NCBI RefSeq assembly: GCF_014649015.1
Contig: NZ_BMSF01000010.1
Location: 276,431-340,430 of the forward strand
Direction of reading: 5' to 3'
Source: Streptomyces narbonensis
Lineage (GTDB): Bacteria > Actinomycetota > Actinomycetes > Streptomycetales > Streptomycetaceae
Length of the DNA stretch: 64,000 bases
The notes under the pieces are model-generated. The model ran no database searches. It had not been told where the DNA came from and saw only the letters and a program-made list of their open reading frames with translations. The stretch's first letter is position 1. Every line of letters begins with the position of its first letter. The translations under genes and the position numbers were made by a program. Below, one piece after another: positions 17,599 through 24,295 of this stretch.

Positions 17599-18960
17599 AT
17601 GTCTGATCTTCCCCGGAAGGCGGTCACCCGGACCGCCAAGTTGGCCGCGTTGCCGCTCGGCTTCGCCGGCCGGGCCACCTGGGGCCTGGGCAAACGGATC
17701 GGCGGCAAGTCCGCCGAGCTGGTCGCCCGCGAGCTCCAGCAGCGCACGGCGGAGCAGTTGTTCAAGGTGCTGGGCGAGCTGAAGGGCGGCGCCATGAAGC
17801 TGGGTCAGGCGCTGTCCGTCTTCGAGTCGGCGCTCCCCGAGGAGGTCGCCGGACCGTACCGGGCGGCGCTGACGAAGCTTCAGGACGCGGCGCCGCCGAT
17901 GCCGACGTCCACCGTCCACGCGGTCCTCGACGAGCGGCTCGGCGAGAACTGGCGTGAGCTGTTCCTGGAGTTCGAGGACAAGCCGGCGGCGGCCGCCTCG
18001 ATCGGTCAGGTGCACCGGGCGGTGTGGCACGACGGGCGCGAGGTCGCGGTGAAGGTGCAGTACCCGGGAGCCGGGGAAGCACTGCTCTCGGACCTGGCAC
18101 AGCTGAGCCGCTTCGCCCGGCTCCTCGGGCCGCTCGTTCCGGGGATGGACATCAAGCCGCTGATCACCGAGATGCGGGACCGGGTCTCGGAGGAGCTGGA
18201 CTACGCGCTGGAGGCGGCCTCCCAGCGGGAGCACGCGGAGGTGTTCGCGGACGATCCCGACGTGGTCGTGCCGGCCGTGGTGCACCAGTCGGAGCAGGTC
18301 CTCGTGACCGAGTGGATGGACGGGATCCCGCTCTCGGAGGTGATCGCGGACGGCACGGCGGACCAGCGGGACCGGGCGGGGCAGCTGCTGGCCCGCTTCC
18401 TCTTCTCCGGTCCCGCGCGCACCGGCCTGCTGCACGCCGATCCGCACCCGGGGAACTTCCGGCTCCTGCCGGGCGCCGAGGGGGACGAGGACCCGGCGAG
18501 CTGGCGCCTCGGCGTCCTCGACTTCGGCACCGTGGACCGGCTTCCGGGCGGACTGCCGGAGACGATCGGCGTCTGTCTGCGGATGACGCTCGCCGGCGAC
18601 GCCGAGACCGTCTACGAACTGCTCCGCGCGGAGGGCTTCGTCAAAGAATCCGTCGCCCTCGACCCGGACGCCGTCCTCGAGTACCTGCTGCCGATCATCG
18701 AGCCGGCCGAGGCGGAGGCGTACCTCTTCACTCGTGGCTGGCTGCGCGCCCAGGCAGCCCGGATCGCCGACCCCCGCTCCCCCGCCCACCAGCTGGGCAA
18801 GCAGCTCAACCTGCCGCCCTCGTACCTGTTGATACACCGTGTGACGTTGAGCACCATCGGGGTGCTGTGCCAGCTCAACGCGACGGTACGGCTCCGGGAC
18901 GAGCTGGAGGAGTGGCTGCCCGGCTTCGTCGCGCCGGACACCGACGAGGCCGCGTCCTGA
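17599..18960 (+). CDS. ABC1/UbiB-family atypical kinase
   Basis: The 453-aa protein has the ABC1-specific KxGQ motif (KLGQALS), the Ala-rich AAASIGQVHRA loop replacing the glycine loop, VAVKVQYPG (nucleotide-binding Lys), ELDYxxEA, catalytic HADPHPGNF and metal-binding LDFGTVDR. ABC1/ADCK proteins are atypical ATPases/kinases linked to isoprenoid quinone metabolism. In mycobacteria the orthologue (Rv3197) adjoins whiB7 and has been reported to affect macrolide tolerance. GGAGGGG lies before the ATG. It is co-directional with the ThiF-like gene, probably one operon. Confidence 0.92.
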   Translation: MSDLPRKAVTRTAKLAALPLGFAGRATWGLGKRIGGKSAELVARELQQRTAEQLFKVLGELKGGAMKLGQALSVFESALPEEVAGPYRAALTKLQDAAPPMPTSTVHAVLDERLGENWRELFLEFEDKPAAAASIGQVHRAVWHDGREVAVKVQYPGAGEALLSDLAQLSRFARLLGPLVPGMDIKPLITEMRDRVSEELDYALEAASQREHAEVFADDPDVVVPAVVHQSEQVLVTEWMDGIPLSEVIADGTADQRDRAGQLLARFLFSGPARTGLLHADPHPGNFRLLPGAEGDEDPASWRLGVLDFGTVDRLPGGLPETIGVCLRMTLAGDAETVYELLRAEGFVKESVALDPDAVLEYLLPIIEPAEAEAYLFTRGWLRAQAARIADPRSPAHQLGKQLNLPPSYLLIHRVTLSTIGVLCQLNATVRLRDELEEWLPGFVAPDTDEAAS

Positions 18961-18981
18961 GGGCGCCGGACTGAAGGCCGG

Positions 18982-19164
18982 TCACCACCAGGAGGAGTCG
19001 AGCCGGCCTTCGATCGCTCGGATGTTGGCGCGGGCGCAGTCCTCGCAGAAGTACTCGCGCCGGCCGTTCTCCACCGAACACGTCCAGGTCAGCGGGAGGG
19101 TGTCGGTGGTCTTGCCGCAGCGCGCGCAGGCGAGGGGCGCCTCGGGGATACGGGCGTCGTTCAC
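18982..19164 (-). CDS. Small zinc-ribbon protein
   Basis: A 60-aa protein with two CxxC pairs (CARCGK near residue 12, CEDCAR near 43) and an additional Cys in TWTCSVENGRREYFC. A treble-clef or rubredoxin-like zinc fold is likely. The GTG at 19164 gives MNDARIPEAP; no better start exists because the upstream Val codon is GTC. It is convergent with the ABC1 kinase gene (21 nt between stops). Similar small proteins are common in Streptomyces; function unknown. Confidence 0.75.
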   Translation of the reverse strand: MNDARIPEAPLACARCGKTTDTLPLTWTCSVENGRREYFCEDCARANIRAIEGRLDSSWW

Positions 19165-19210
19165 CCTCGTGACGATAGCTCGGCGAAGGCGCCTCGGCCT
19201 GGGCAACGCA

Positions 19211-19246
19211 CCGCGGGGGCCGGTCCGTTCGGACCGGCCCCCGCGG
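19211..19246 (-). terminator. Terminator of the wblC operon
   Basis: A perfect 16-bp stem, including GGGGGCCGGTCC and its complement with a GTTC loop, lies 33 nt beyond the stop of the gene downstream of wblC. Confidence 0.85.
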
Positions 19247-19278
19247 GGGCGCCCCTGAGGGCGCGGGGTGGGAACCCC

Positions 19279-19602
19279 TTAGTTCATGACGGCCATGGCC
19301 AGGGCGCGGCGGGCGCGCAGCGACACGCGCTCGGCGCGGCGCTGCATGCGCCGGGCGGCGACCAGGCGCATGGCCTGACGTTCCGCCTCGGCCTCGCGCT
19401 GGAGCTCATGCATATGGGCACGAGCCAGGGCTTCTGGGATGAGTTGCATTTCGCGGATCCTGTTCTGACGCGCGGTGTGCGCGGCGGTGGTGGAGAAGTC
19501 GGGGGTCGCGGAGCCGATGGGCTCGATCGCGGAGGAGGTCATCGGGGCCTGATTCTGGGGATCGTGCGTGTAGGGGCGGTCGATGGTTCCGGTGGCGCTC
19601 AT
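19279..19602 (-). CDS. Arg/Ala-rich small protein coupled to WblC
   Basis: A 107-aa protein: residues 1-45 are polar and apparently disordered, and 46-107 are strongly helical and Arg/Ala/Met-rich (EAEAERQAMRLVAARRM), with a net positive charge. No known domain. Its ATG overlaps the wblC stop by 4 nt (ATGA), so translation should depend on wblC expression and it should share the attenuated promoter. It may act with WblC, as a cofactor or on nucleic acid, but this is inference from position and charge only. Confidence 0.8.
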   Translation of the reverse strand: MSATGTIDRPYTHDPQNQAPMTSSAIEPIGSATPDFSTTAAHTARQNRIREMQLIPEALARAHMHELQREAEAERQAMRLVAARRMQRRAERVSLRARRALAMAVMN

Positions 19603-19967
19603 GCCACGACCGGGTTCTTGCGCGGACGGCCACGGGGCCGCTTCCGAGCGACGACCACGCCCTGGACGAAGAGCTCGCCACCCCAGACGCCCCAGGGCTC
19701 GCGGCGCTCCTGGGCACCGGCGAGGCAGGCCGCCATGAGCGGGCAGGTCCGGCAGAGGGACTTCGCGTACTCGACGTCGGCCGGGGACTCCGCGAAGAAG
19801 ACCTCGGGGTCGTAGGCGCGACACGGGACGGGGACGCCGAGGTTCTCGATGGCGTCGTCGAGCGCGGTGAGCGCGGTGAGGGGGGTCAAAGCGTGGTCCT
19901 CCGTGGAGCCGGGCAGGGAGATCGAATCGGAAGGCGGTACGGACGGGGCGTGCGCTTCGAGTTGCAC
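19599..19967 (-). CDS. wblC: WhiB-like antibiotic-resistance regulator WblC/WhiB7
   Basis: The 122-aa protein has the four iron-sulfur cysteines C49, C72, C75 and C81 (CxxC-x5-C), the WhiB turn GVWGG (93-97) and the AT-hook RGRP (112-115) diagnostic of WhiB7/WblC. The [4Fe-4S] protein binds the principal sigma factor and AT-rich DNA upstream of -35 elements, inducing intrinsic resistance to translation inhibitors and autoactivating. The GTG at 19967 has GAGGAAAG upstream; a longer open frame to 20060 lacks this and runs into the leader. Expression is controlled by the leader described at 20082..20630. uvrD2 lies upstream. Confidence 0.95.
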   Translation of the reverse strand: MQLEAHAPSVPPSDSISLPGSTEDHALTPLTALTALDDAIENLGVPVPCRAYDPEVFFAESPADVEYAKSLCRTCPLMAACLAGAQERREPWGVWGGELFVQGVVVARKRPRGRPRKNPVVA

Positions 19968-20081
19968 GGTGGTCTTTCCTCGTCTGGTCGTTCCGGCCTG
20001 TTGGCCGGGCTTTCGGCTGGTACCGGGTGTTTTCTGCCCGAGGCCCCTTCGCTCCGTCATCCCCGTTCGGGGACAAACAGA

Positions 20082-20116
20082 AGGGCCGCGGATCCCGGGT
20101 GGGGTTCCGCGGCCCT
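20082..20116 (-). terminator. Attenuator terminator in the wblC leader
   Basis: Transcribed on the minus strand: AGGGCCGCGGA, 13-nt loop, TCCGCGGCCCT, then TTCTGTTTGTCC. A perfect 11-bp GC stem followed by a T-rich stretch is a canonical Rho-independent terminator. It lies 115 nt before the wblC start and 24 nt after the stop of the upstream ORF, as expected for the ribosome-controlled attenuator reported for whiB7/wblC. Confidence 0.9.
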
Positions 20117-20126
20117 GAAGGCGCCT

Positions 20127-20145
20127 GTCTGATCATGGATCAGAC
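20127..20145 (-). other. Hairpin overlapping the upstream-ORF stop codon
   Basis: GTCTGATC-3 nt-GATCAGAC is a perfect 8-bp stem whose arm contains the TGA stop (20142..20140) of the upstream ORF. A ribosome terminating there would melt it. It may participate in the switch between terminator and antiterminator; this role is inferred from position. Confidence 0.65.
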
Positions 20146-20469
20146 TGGATCACTCCAGGGTTCGAGCCCACGGAAGGCCCACATCATGTGGTGGTGCGTC
20201 GTCGTCTGCCGCTGCTGGATTCCGGCACCGGTCGCGGCAAAGGCATAGGCCGTGGCCTTGCCGGCTGCTACTGCTTCCAGTGCCTTGGTCGGTCGCTCAT
20301 TGCGCTCGATGGCGGACGTGCCGAGACCGGACAGACCGGTGACGGGCAGACCACTGCCAAGGAACGCAGCGCCGGAGAGGCCGAGCGAGCAGGCGGAGGC
20401 GATGGAGCGATCGGTCATTTTGGCGGCGGTGACAATGCCGGCGGTGCTGGTCTTGATGTTGCTGATCAC
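20140..20469 (-). CDS. Upstream ORF (109 aa) in the wblC leader
   Basis: The frame starts at GTG 20469 with a strong GAGAGGAGG upstream. It is Ala/Ser/Thr/Gly-rich, has no recognisable domain, and ends TTHHHMMWAFRGLEPWSDPV. It lies wholly inside the long 5' leader between the putative wblC promoter and the attenuator, and stops just before the terminator. In actinomycetes, impaired translation of a uORF favours an antiterminator and induces whiB7/wblC. Whether the long frame or only a shorter internal one (ATG codons near the end) is the functional sensor cannot be told here. Confidence 0.7.
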   Translation of the reverse strand: MISNIKTSTAGIVTAAKMTDRSIASACSLGLSGAAFLGSGLPVTGLSGLGTSAIERNERPTKALEAVAAGKATAYAFAATGAGIQQRQTTTHHHMMWAFRGLEPWSDPV

Positions 20470-20589
20470 GGGGAATCGCCTCCTCTCGGCGTCTCGGAGG
20501 GCTCGGGTGCGAGCCGGACCCTCATATGTATTTGGACAAGTACAGCACGAAGACAGGGCTTCTTAGAAGCCGCCGTGTCCGTGGTTAAG

Positions 20590-20630
20590 AACCTATGGGG
20601 CTTGACGGGGCGGGCGCAAACTATTTTCGC
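20590..20630 (-). promoter_or_regulatory. Putative WblC-autoactivated promoter of wblC
   Basis: On the minus strand, GCGAAAATAG (20630..20621) directly precedes TTTGCG (20620..20615, -35-like). Then 17-19 nt precede CATAGG/TAGGTT (-10-like, 20597..20590). An AT-rich patch just upstream of -35 is the reported WhiB7/WblC recognition feature. It lies only 13 nt past the uvrD2 stop and implies a leader of about 600 nt. Confidence 0.6.
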
Positions 20631-20642
20631 GACGAGTTTTCC

Positions 20643-22820
20643 TCAGACTTCGTCGCCCCCCGCTCCTCCCTCCTCACCTGCGCAGATGGCCAGGACGTCG
20701 GCTCCGAAGCGATCGAGCTTGCGGATGCCGACGCCGGAGATCGAGGAGAGCTCCCCGTCGGTGGTCGGGACGCGCTCGGCGATGGCCATGAGCGTCTTGT
20801 CGGTGAAGACGCAGTAGGCGGGCTGCGCCAGCTCCCGCGCCTGCTCGGAGCGCCAGTCGCGGAGCCGCTCGTAGAGTCCCTCGTCCATGTCCGAGGGGCA
20901 GTCCTCGCAGCGCATGAGCTTCATCGCGCCCGCCTCGGTGAGCGTCGCCCCGCAGACCCGGCACAGGACCGGGCCGCGCGGCTTGCGGCGGCCGCCGGCG
21001 AGACCGCGCTCGATGCCTCCGGCAGCGGCGGCCGTGGCGGAGCCGAGGGAGCCGGAGCCGGGGCGCAGACCCTTGAGGAAGCGGCTGGGACGCCGGGAGG
21101 CGCGGCCGCCGGGGGCCCGGGACAGCGCCCAGGAGAGCGAGAGGTGGACGCGGGCCCGGGTGACGCCCACGTACAGCAGGCGGCGCTCCTCCTCGACCTG
21201 CTCGTCGGTCTTGGCGTAGGTGATGGGCATCATGCCCTCGGTGAGACCGACGAGGAAGACGGCGTCCCATTCGAGGCCCTTGGCCGCGTGCAGCGAGGCG
21301 AGGGTGACGCCCTGGACGGTCGGCGCGTGCTGGGCGGCGGCCCGCTCGTCGAGCTCGGCGACCAGGTCGGAGAGGGTGGCGCCGGGCTTGGCGCGGGCGA
21401 AGTCCTCGGCGAGCCGGACGAGCGCGGCGAGCGACTCCCAGCGGTCGCGGGCGGCGCCGGAGCCGGTCGGCGGCTGGGGGCTCCAGTTCTTGGTGGAGAG
21501 CACGGCCCTGACCTGTGCGGGCAGGTCCTCGGCGTCGTCGAGGAGGGAGTCGTTTCCGCCGGCGCGGGCCGCGCCACGCAGGGCGATGCCCGCTTCCCGT
21601 ACCTCCTGCCTCTCGAAGAAGCGCTCGGCGCCGCGGAGCTGGTAGGGCACTCCTGCGTCGGCGAGGGCCTGTTCGTAGACCTCGGACTGGGCGTTGATCC
21701 GGTAGAGGACGGCGATCTCGCCGGCCGGGACGCCGGCGGCGATGAGGTCCCGGATGCGGCGGGCGGTGCCCTCGGCCTCGGCCGGTTCGTCGGCGTACTC
21801 CGTGTAGACGGGCTCGGGGCCCGGGTCCCGCTGGGAGATCAGCTCCAGGCGGTGCTCGGCGGCCCGGCCGCGGGCCTGGCTGAGCAGGCCGTTGGCGAGG
21901 TGGACGACCTGCGGGGTGGAGCGGTAGTCCCGGACGAGCTTGACCACCGTGGCGTTCGGGTGGCGGTTGCGGAAGTTCAGGAGGTGGTCGGGGGTGGCGC
22001 CGGTGAACGAGTAGATGGTCTGGCTGGCGTCGCCGACGACGCAGAGGTTGTCGCGGTCGCCGAGCCACAGGTCGAGCAGGCGCTGCTGGAGCGGGGAGAC
22101 GTCCTGGTACTCGTCCACGACGAAGTGCTGGTACTGGCGGCGGATCTGCTCGGCGATGTCGTGCCGGTCCTGGAGGATGCCGACCGTGAGCAGCAGCACG
22201 TCCTCGAAGTCGATCACTGAGCGGTCGCGCTTGAGCTGCTCGTACAGCGCGTAGATCTGACTGATCTCGGCCGGGTCTCGCGGGGCGTCCCGGACGGACT
22301 TGGCGACCGCCGCCGGATAGTCGGCGGGGACCGTCTGGGTGACCTTGGCCCATTCGATCTCGCTCGTGACGTCGCGCAGCTCGTTCCGGTCGAGGCGGAC
22401 GCGGCAGCGGGCCGCCGCGTCGGCGACGAGCTGGATCTTCCGCTCCAGGAGCCGGGGCATGTCGCCGCCGACGGCCTTCGGCCAGAAGAACTGGAGCTGA
22501 CGCAGGGCGGCGGAGTGGAACGTCCGGGCCTGGACGCCCCCGGCCCCGAGCTGTCGGAGCCGGCCGCGCATCTCGCCCGCGGCGCGGTTGGTGAAGGTGA
22601 CGGCCAGCACACTGGCGGGCTGGAGTATGCCCGCCCGCACCCCGTACGCGATCCGGTGGGTGATGGCGCGCGTCTTGCCCGTGCCGGCTCCCGCCAGCAC
22701 GCACACCGGGCCGCTCAGGGCCCGCGCGACCTCGCGCTGCTCGGGGTCGAGCCCGTCGAGCACCGCGTCGGCCGTCTCCGGGACCTGCGGGAAGAGAGTG
22801 GAGTGCGTTGCTGCTGTCAC
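20643..22820 (-). CDS. uvrD2: UvrD2-type superfamily 1 DNA helicase with HRDC domain
   Basis: The 725-aa protein has Walker A AGAGTGKT (43-50), motif II VVDEYQDVSP, motif III GDASQTIYSFTGA, motif VI region YVGVTRARVHLSLSW, then a tetracysteine segment (CRVC...CEDC) and a C-terminal HRDC domain (LMAIAERVPTTDGELSSI). This order defines actinobacterial UvrD2 (Rv3198c), a 3'-5' helicase whose tetracysteine motif is essential for unwinding in mycobacteria. The GTG at 22820 gives MTAATHSTLF. It is upstream of wblC on the same strand and divergent from mycoredoxin, the same cluster as in mycobacteria. Confidence 0.93.
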   Translation of the reverse strand: MTAATHSTLFPQVPETADAVLDGLDPEQREVARALSGPVCVLAGAGTGKTRAITHRIAYGVRAGILQPASVLAVTFTNRAAGEMRGRLRQLGAGGVQARTFHSAALRQLQFFWPKAVGGDMPRLLERKIQLVADAAARCRVRLDRNELRDVTSEIEWAKVTQTVPADYPAAVAKSVRDAPRDPAEISQIYALYEQLKRDRSVIDFEDVLLLTVGILQDRHDIAEQIRRQYQHFVVDEYQDVSPLQQRLLDLWLGDRDNLCVVGDASQTIYSFTGATPDHLLNFRNRHPNATVVKLVRDYRSTPQVVHLANGLLSQARGRAAEHRLELISQRDPGPEPVYTEYADEPAEAEGTARRIRDLIAAGVPAGEIAVLYRINAQSEVYEQALADAGVPYQLRGAERFFERQEVREAGIALRGAARAGGNDSLLDDAEDLPAQVRAVLSTKNWSPQPPTGSGAARDRWESLAALVRLAEDFARAKPGATLSDLVAELDERAAAQHAPTVQGVTLASLHAAKGLEWDAVFLVGLTEGMMPITYAKTDEQVEEERRLLYVGVTRARVHLSLSWALSRAPGGRASRRPSRFLKGLRPGSGSLGSATAAAAGGIERGLAGGRRKPRGPVLCRVCGATLTEAGAMKLMRCEDCPSDMDEGLYERLRDWRSEQARELAQPAYCVFTDKTLMAIAERVPTTDGELSSISGVGIRKLDRFGADVLAICAGEEGGAGGDEV

Positions 22821-22898
22821 CTGTCCATGCTGCCAGGTCCGGCGAGCGCGGTGCGGCGGCTTGTCCACAGGCGGGCGGCGCCGGTCATACGAATCCGG

Positions 22899-22924
22899 GG
22901 AATGGTCCGGCCCGGACGTACGTT
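22899..22924 (+). promoter_or_regulatory. SigR-type (disulfide stress) promoter
   Basis: GGAAT (22899..22903), exactly 18 nt, then GTT (22922..22924) matches the SigR consensus GGAAT-N18-GTT. It lies 44 nt upstream of the mycoredoxin ATG, as expected for a thiol-redox gene. Confidence 0.85.
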
Positions 22925-22967
22925 CTCCCTCTCGGCACCCGTCCGCGAACAAGAGGAGCGCCAGGTC

Positions 22968-23210
22968 ATGCAGGGCACTGTGACGATGTACAGCACCACG
23001 TGGTGCGGCTACTGCCGTCGGCTGAAGAGCCAGATGGACCGCGAGGGCATCGCGTACTCGGAGATCAACATCGAGCAGGACCCGGAGTCGGCGGCGTTCG
23101 TCGAGAAGGCCAACGGCGGCAACCAGACCGTGCCGACCGTCCTCTTCCCGGACGGCTCGACCCTGACGAACCCCTCGCTCGCGCAGGTCAAGCAGAAGAT
23201 CGGCGTCTGA
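22968..23210 (+). CDS. Mycoredoxin (glutaredoxin-like)
   Basis: The 80-aa thioredoxin-fold protein has the redox motif C13-G-Y-C16 (TTWCGYCRR), cis-Pro segment QTVPTVLFPDG and a C-terminal helix. Mycoredoxin-1 reduces mycothiol mixed disulfides in actinomycetes. The length equals Mrx1 (Rv3198A), which also lies beside uvrD2 and nudC. A GAGGAG ribosome site lies upstream of the ATG, and a perfect SigR promoter shows disulfide-stress control. It is convergent with nudC at a bidirectional terminator. Confidence 0.93.
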   Translation: MQGTVTMYSTTWCGYCRRLKSQMDREGIAYSEINIEQDPESAAFVEKANGGNQTVPTVLFPDGSTLTNPSLAQVKQKIGV

Positions 23211-23239
23211 GCCCGGGACACCCTGGGCCCAGGACACAC

Positions 23240-23277
23240 GAAACCCCCGGCGGGCGGCACGCCCGGCCGGGGGTTTC
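23240..23277. terminator. Bidirectional terminator
   Basis: GAAACCCCCGG pairs with CCGGGGGTTTC around a GC-rich loop. A or T tracts on both sides give terminators in both directions, between the convergent mycoredoxin and nudC genes. Confidence 0.85.
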
Positions 23278-23294
23278 CTGTCGCGCGGACCGGC

Positions 23295-24260
23295 TCAGAC
23301 CACGTCGCCCGGCTTCGGCAGCGGCTTGCCGTACCAGAGCTCGATCAGCCGGGAGGCGATCGAGATGCCGTACGGGGGCAGCACCTCACCGGACTCGAAG
23401 GCGGCGGCGAGGTCCTCGCGGGAGAACCAGCGGGCCTCGTGTATCTCCTCGCCGTCCACGTTTATCTCCGAGGAGGTGGCGCGGGCGAAGAAGCCCAGCA
23501 TGAGGCTGGACGGGAAGGGCCAGGGCTGGCTGGCGATGTAGTCGACCTCGCCGACCGTGACGCCGGCCTCCTCGAAGACCTCCCGCGCCACCGACTGCTC
23601 GATGGACTCGCCGGGCTCGACGAAGCCGGCCAGGGTCGAGAAGCGGCCCTCCGGCCAGTGCACCTGGCGGCCCAGCAGGGCACGGTCCTGGTCGTCCGTG
23701 ACCAGCATGATGACCGCCGGGTCGGTACGCGGGTAGTGCTCGGCGCCGCAGGCCTGGCAGCGGCGGATGTGCCCGGCGGCGGCGATGACGGTGCGCTCGC
23801 CGCAGCGCGAGCAGAAGCGGTGGAGCCGCTGCCAGTTCTCCAGGGCGACGGCGTGCACCATGAGGCCCGCGTCCCGGTCCGAGAGCAGCAGGCCCGCCTC
23901 GCGCAGCCCCGCGGGCCGGGCGGACTGGTCCATGCGGCCGGGCAGGGAGTCCTTCTGGAGCGCGAAGTACGACACCCCGTCGGCGTCCGTGCCGAGGAAG
24001 TAGCGGTGGGTCTCGGTGACCGGGGCCTCGAACGCCGGGGTCATGACGAGCTCGGTGGTGCCGTCGGGCCGGTCGTCGATGAGCACCTGCCCCCCGGAGA
24101 CCACGAAGACCCGGGTCGTGGGGTGGCTCCAGGCCGCCGCCAGCCACGCCTCGTCGAGGCGGTGGTGAGCAGCCCGGTCGATGCCGGTCGGTGCGGTCAG
24201 CGAGATCGGGCGGTCCGGCCGGTCCGGCCCGACCGTTGACGCGTGCTTCAAGTTGCTCAC
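23295..24260 (-). CDS. nudC: NAD(+) diphosphatase / NADH pyrophosphatase NudC
   Basis: The 321-aa enzyme has a zinc ribbon with C150, C153, C168 and C171, a Nudix box GFVEPGESIEQ through REVFEEAGV (212-234), and the NudC-specific SQPWPFP (244-250). NudC hydrolyses NADH/NAD to NMN(H) and AMP and can remove NAD caps from RNA. The GTG at 24260 follows GGAAG. M. tuberculosis Rv3199c occupies the equivalent position. It lies 35 nt downstream of the M20 peptidase gene on the same strand. Confidence 0.95.
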   Translation of the reverse strand: MSNLKHASTVGPDRPDRPISLTAPTGIDRAAHHRLDEAWLAAAWSHPTTRVFVVSGGQVLIDDRPDGTTELVMTPAFEAPVTETHRYFLGTDADGVSYFALQKDSLPGRMDQSARPAGLREAGLLLSDRDAGLMVHAVALENWQRLHRFCSRCGERTVIAAAGHIRRCQACGAEHYPRTDPAVIMLVTDDQDRALLGRQVHWPEGRFSTLAGFVEPGESIEQSVAREVFEEAGVTVGEVDYIASQPWPFPSSLMLGFFARATSSEINVDGEEIHEARWFSREDLAAAFESGEVLPPYGISIASRLIELWYGKPLPKPGDVV

Positions 24261-24295
24261 AGGTGCTTCCAGCTCCCCCGGATCGGTGTGTGGGT

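Noticed and set aside
16409..18960. RiPP/TOMM biosynthetic cluster suggested by the ThiF-like gene
   Set aside because: No YcaO, precursor peptide, dehydrogenase or transporter lies nearby, and the same pair occurs in mycobacteria as core genes.
19968..20060. N-terminal extension of WblC to the ATG at 20060
   Set aside because: The extension lies in the leader after the attenuator, lacks conserved residues, and the GTG at 19967 has the proper ribosome site and the conserved QLEAHAP start.
20595..22220. A 541-codon plus-strand frame opposite uvrD2
   Set aside because: It overlaps the wblC promoter region and all UvrD motifs on the other strand, and has no homologous-looking features.
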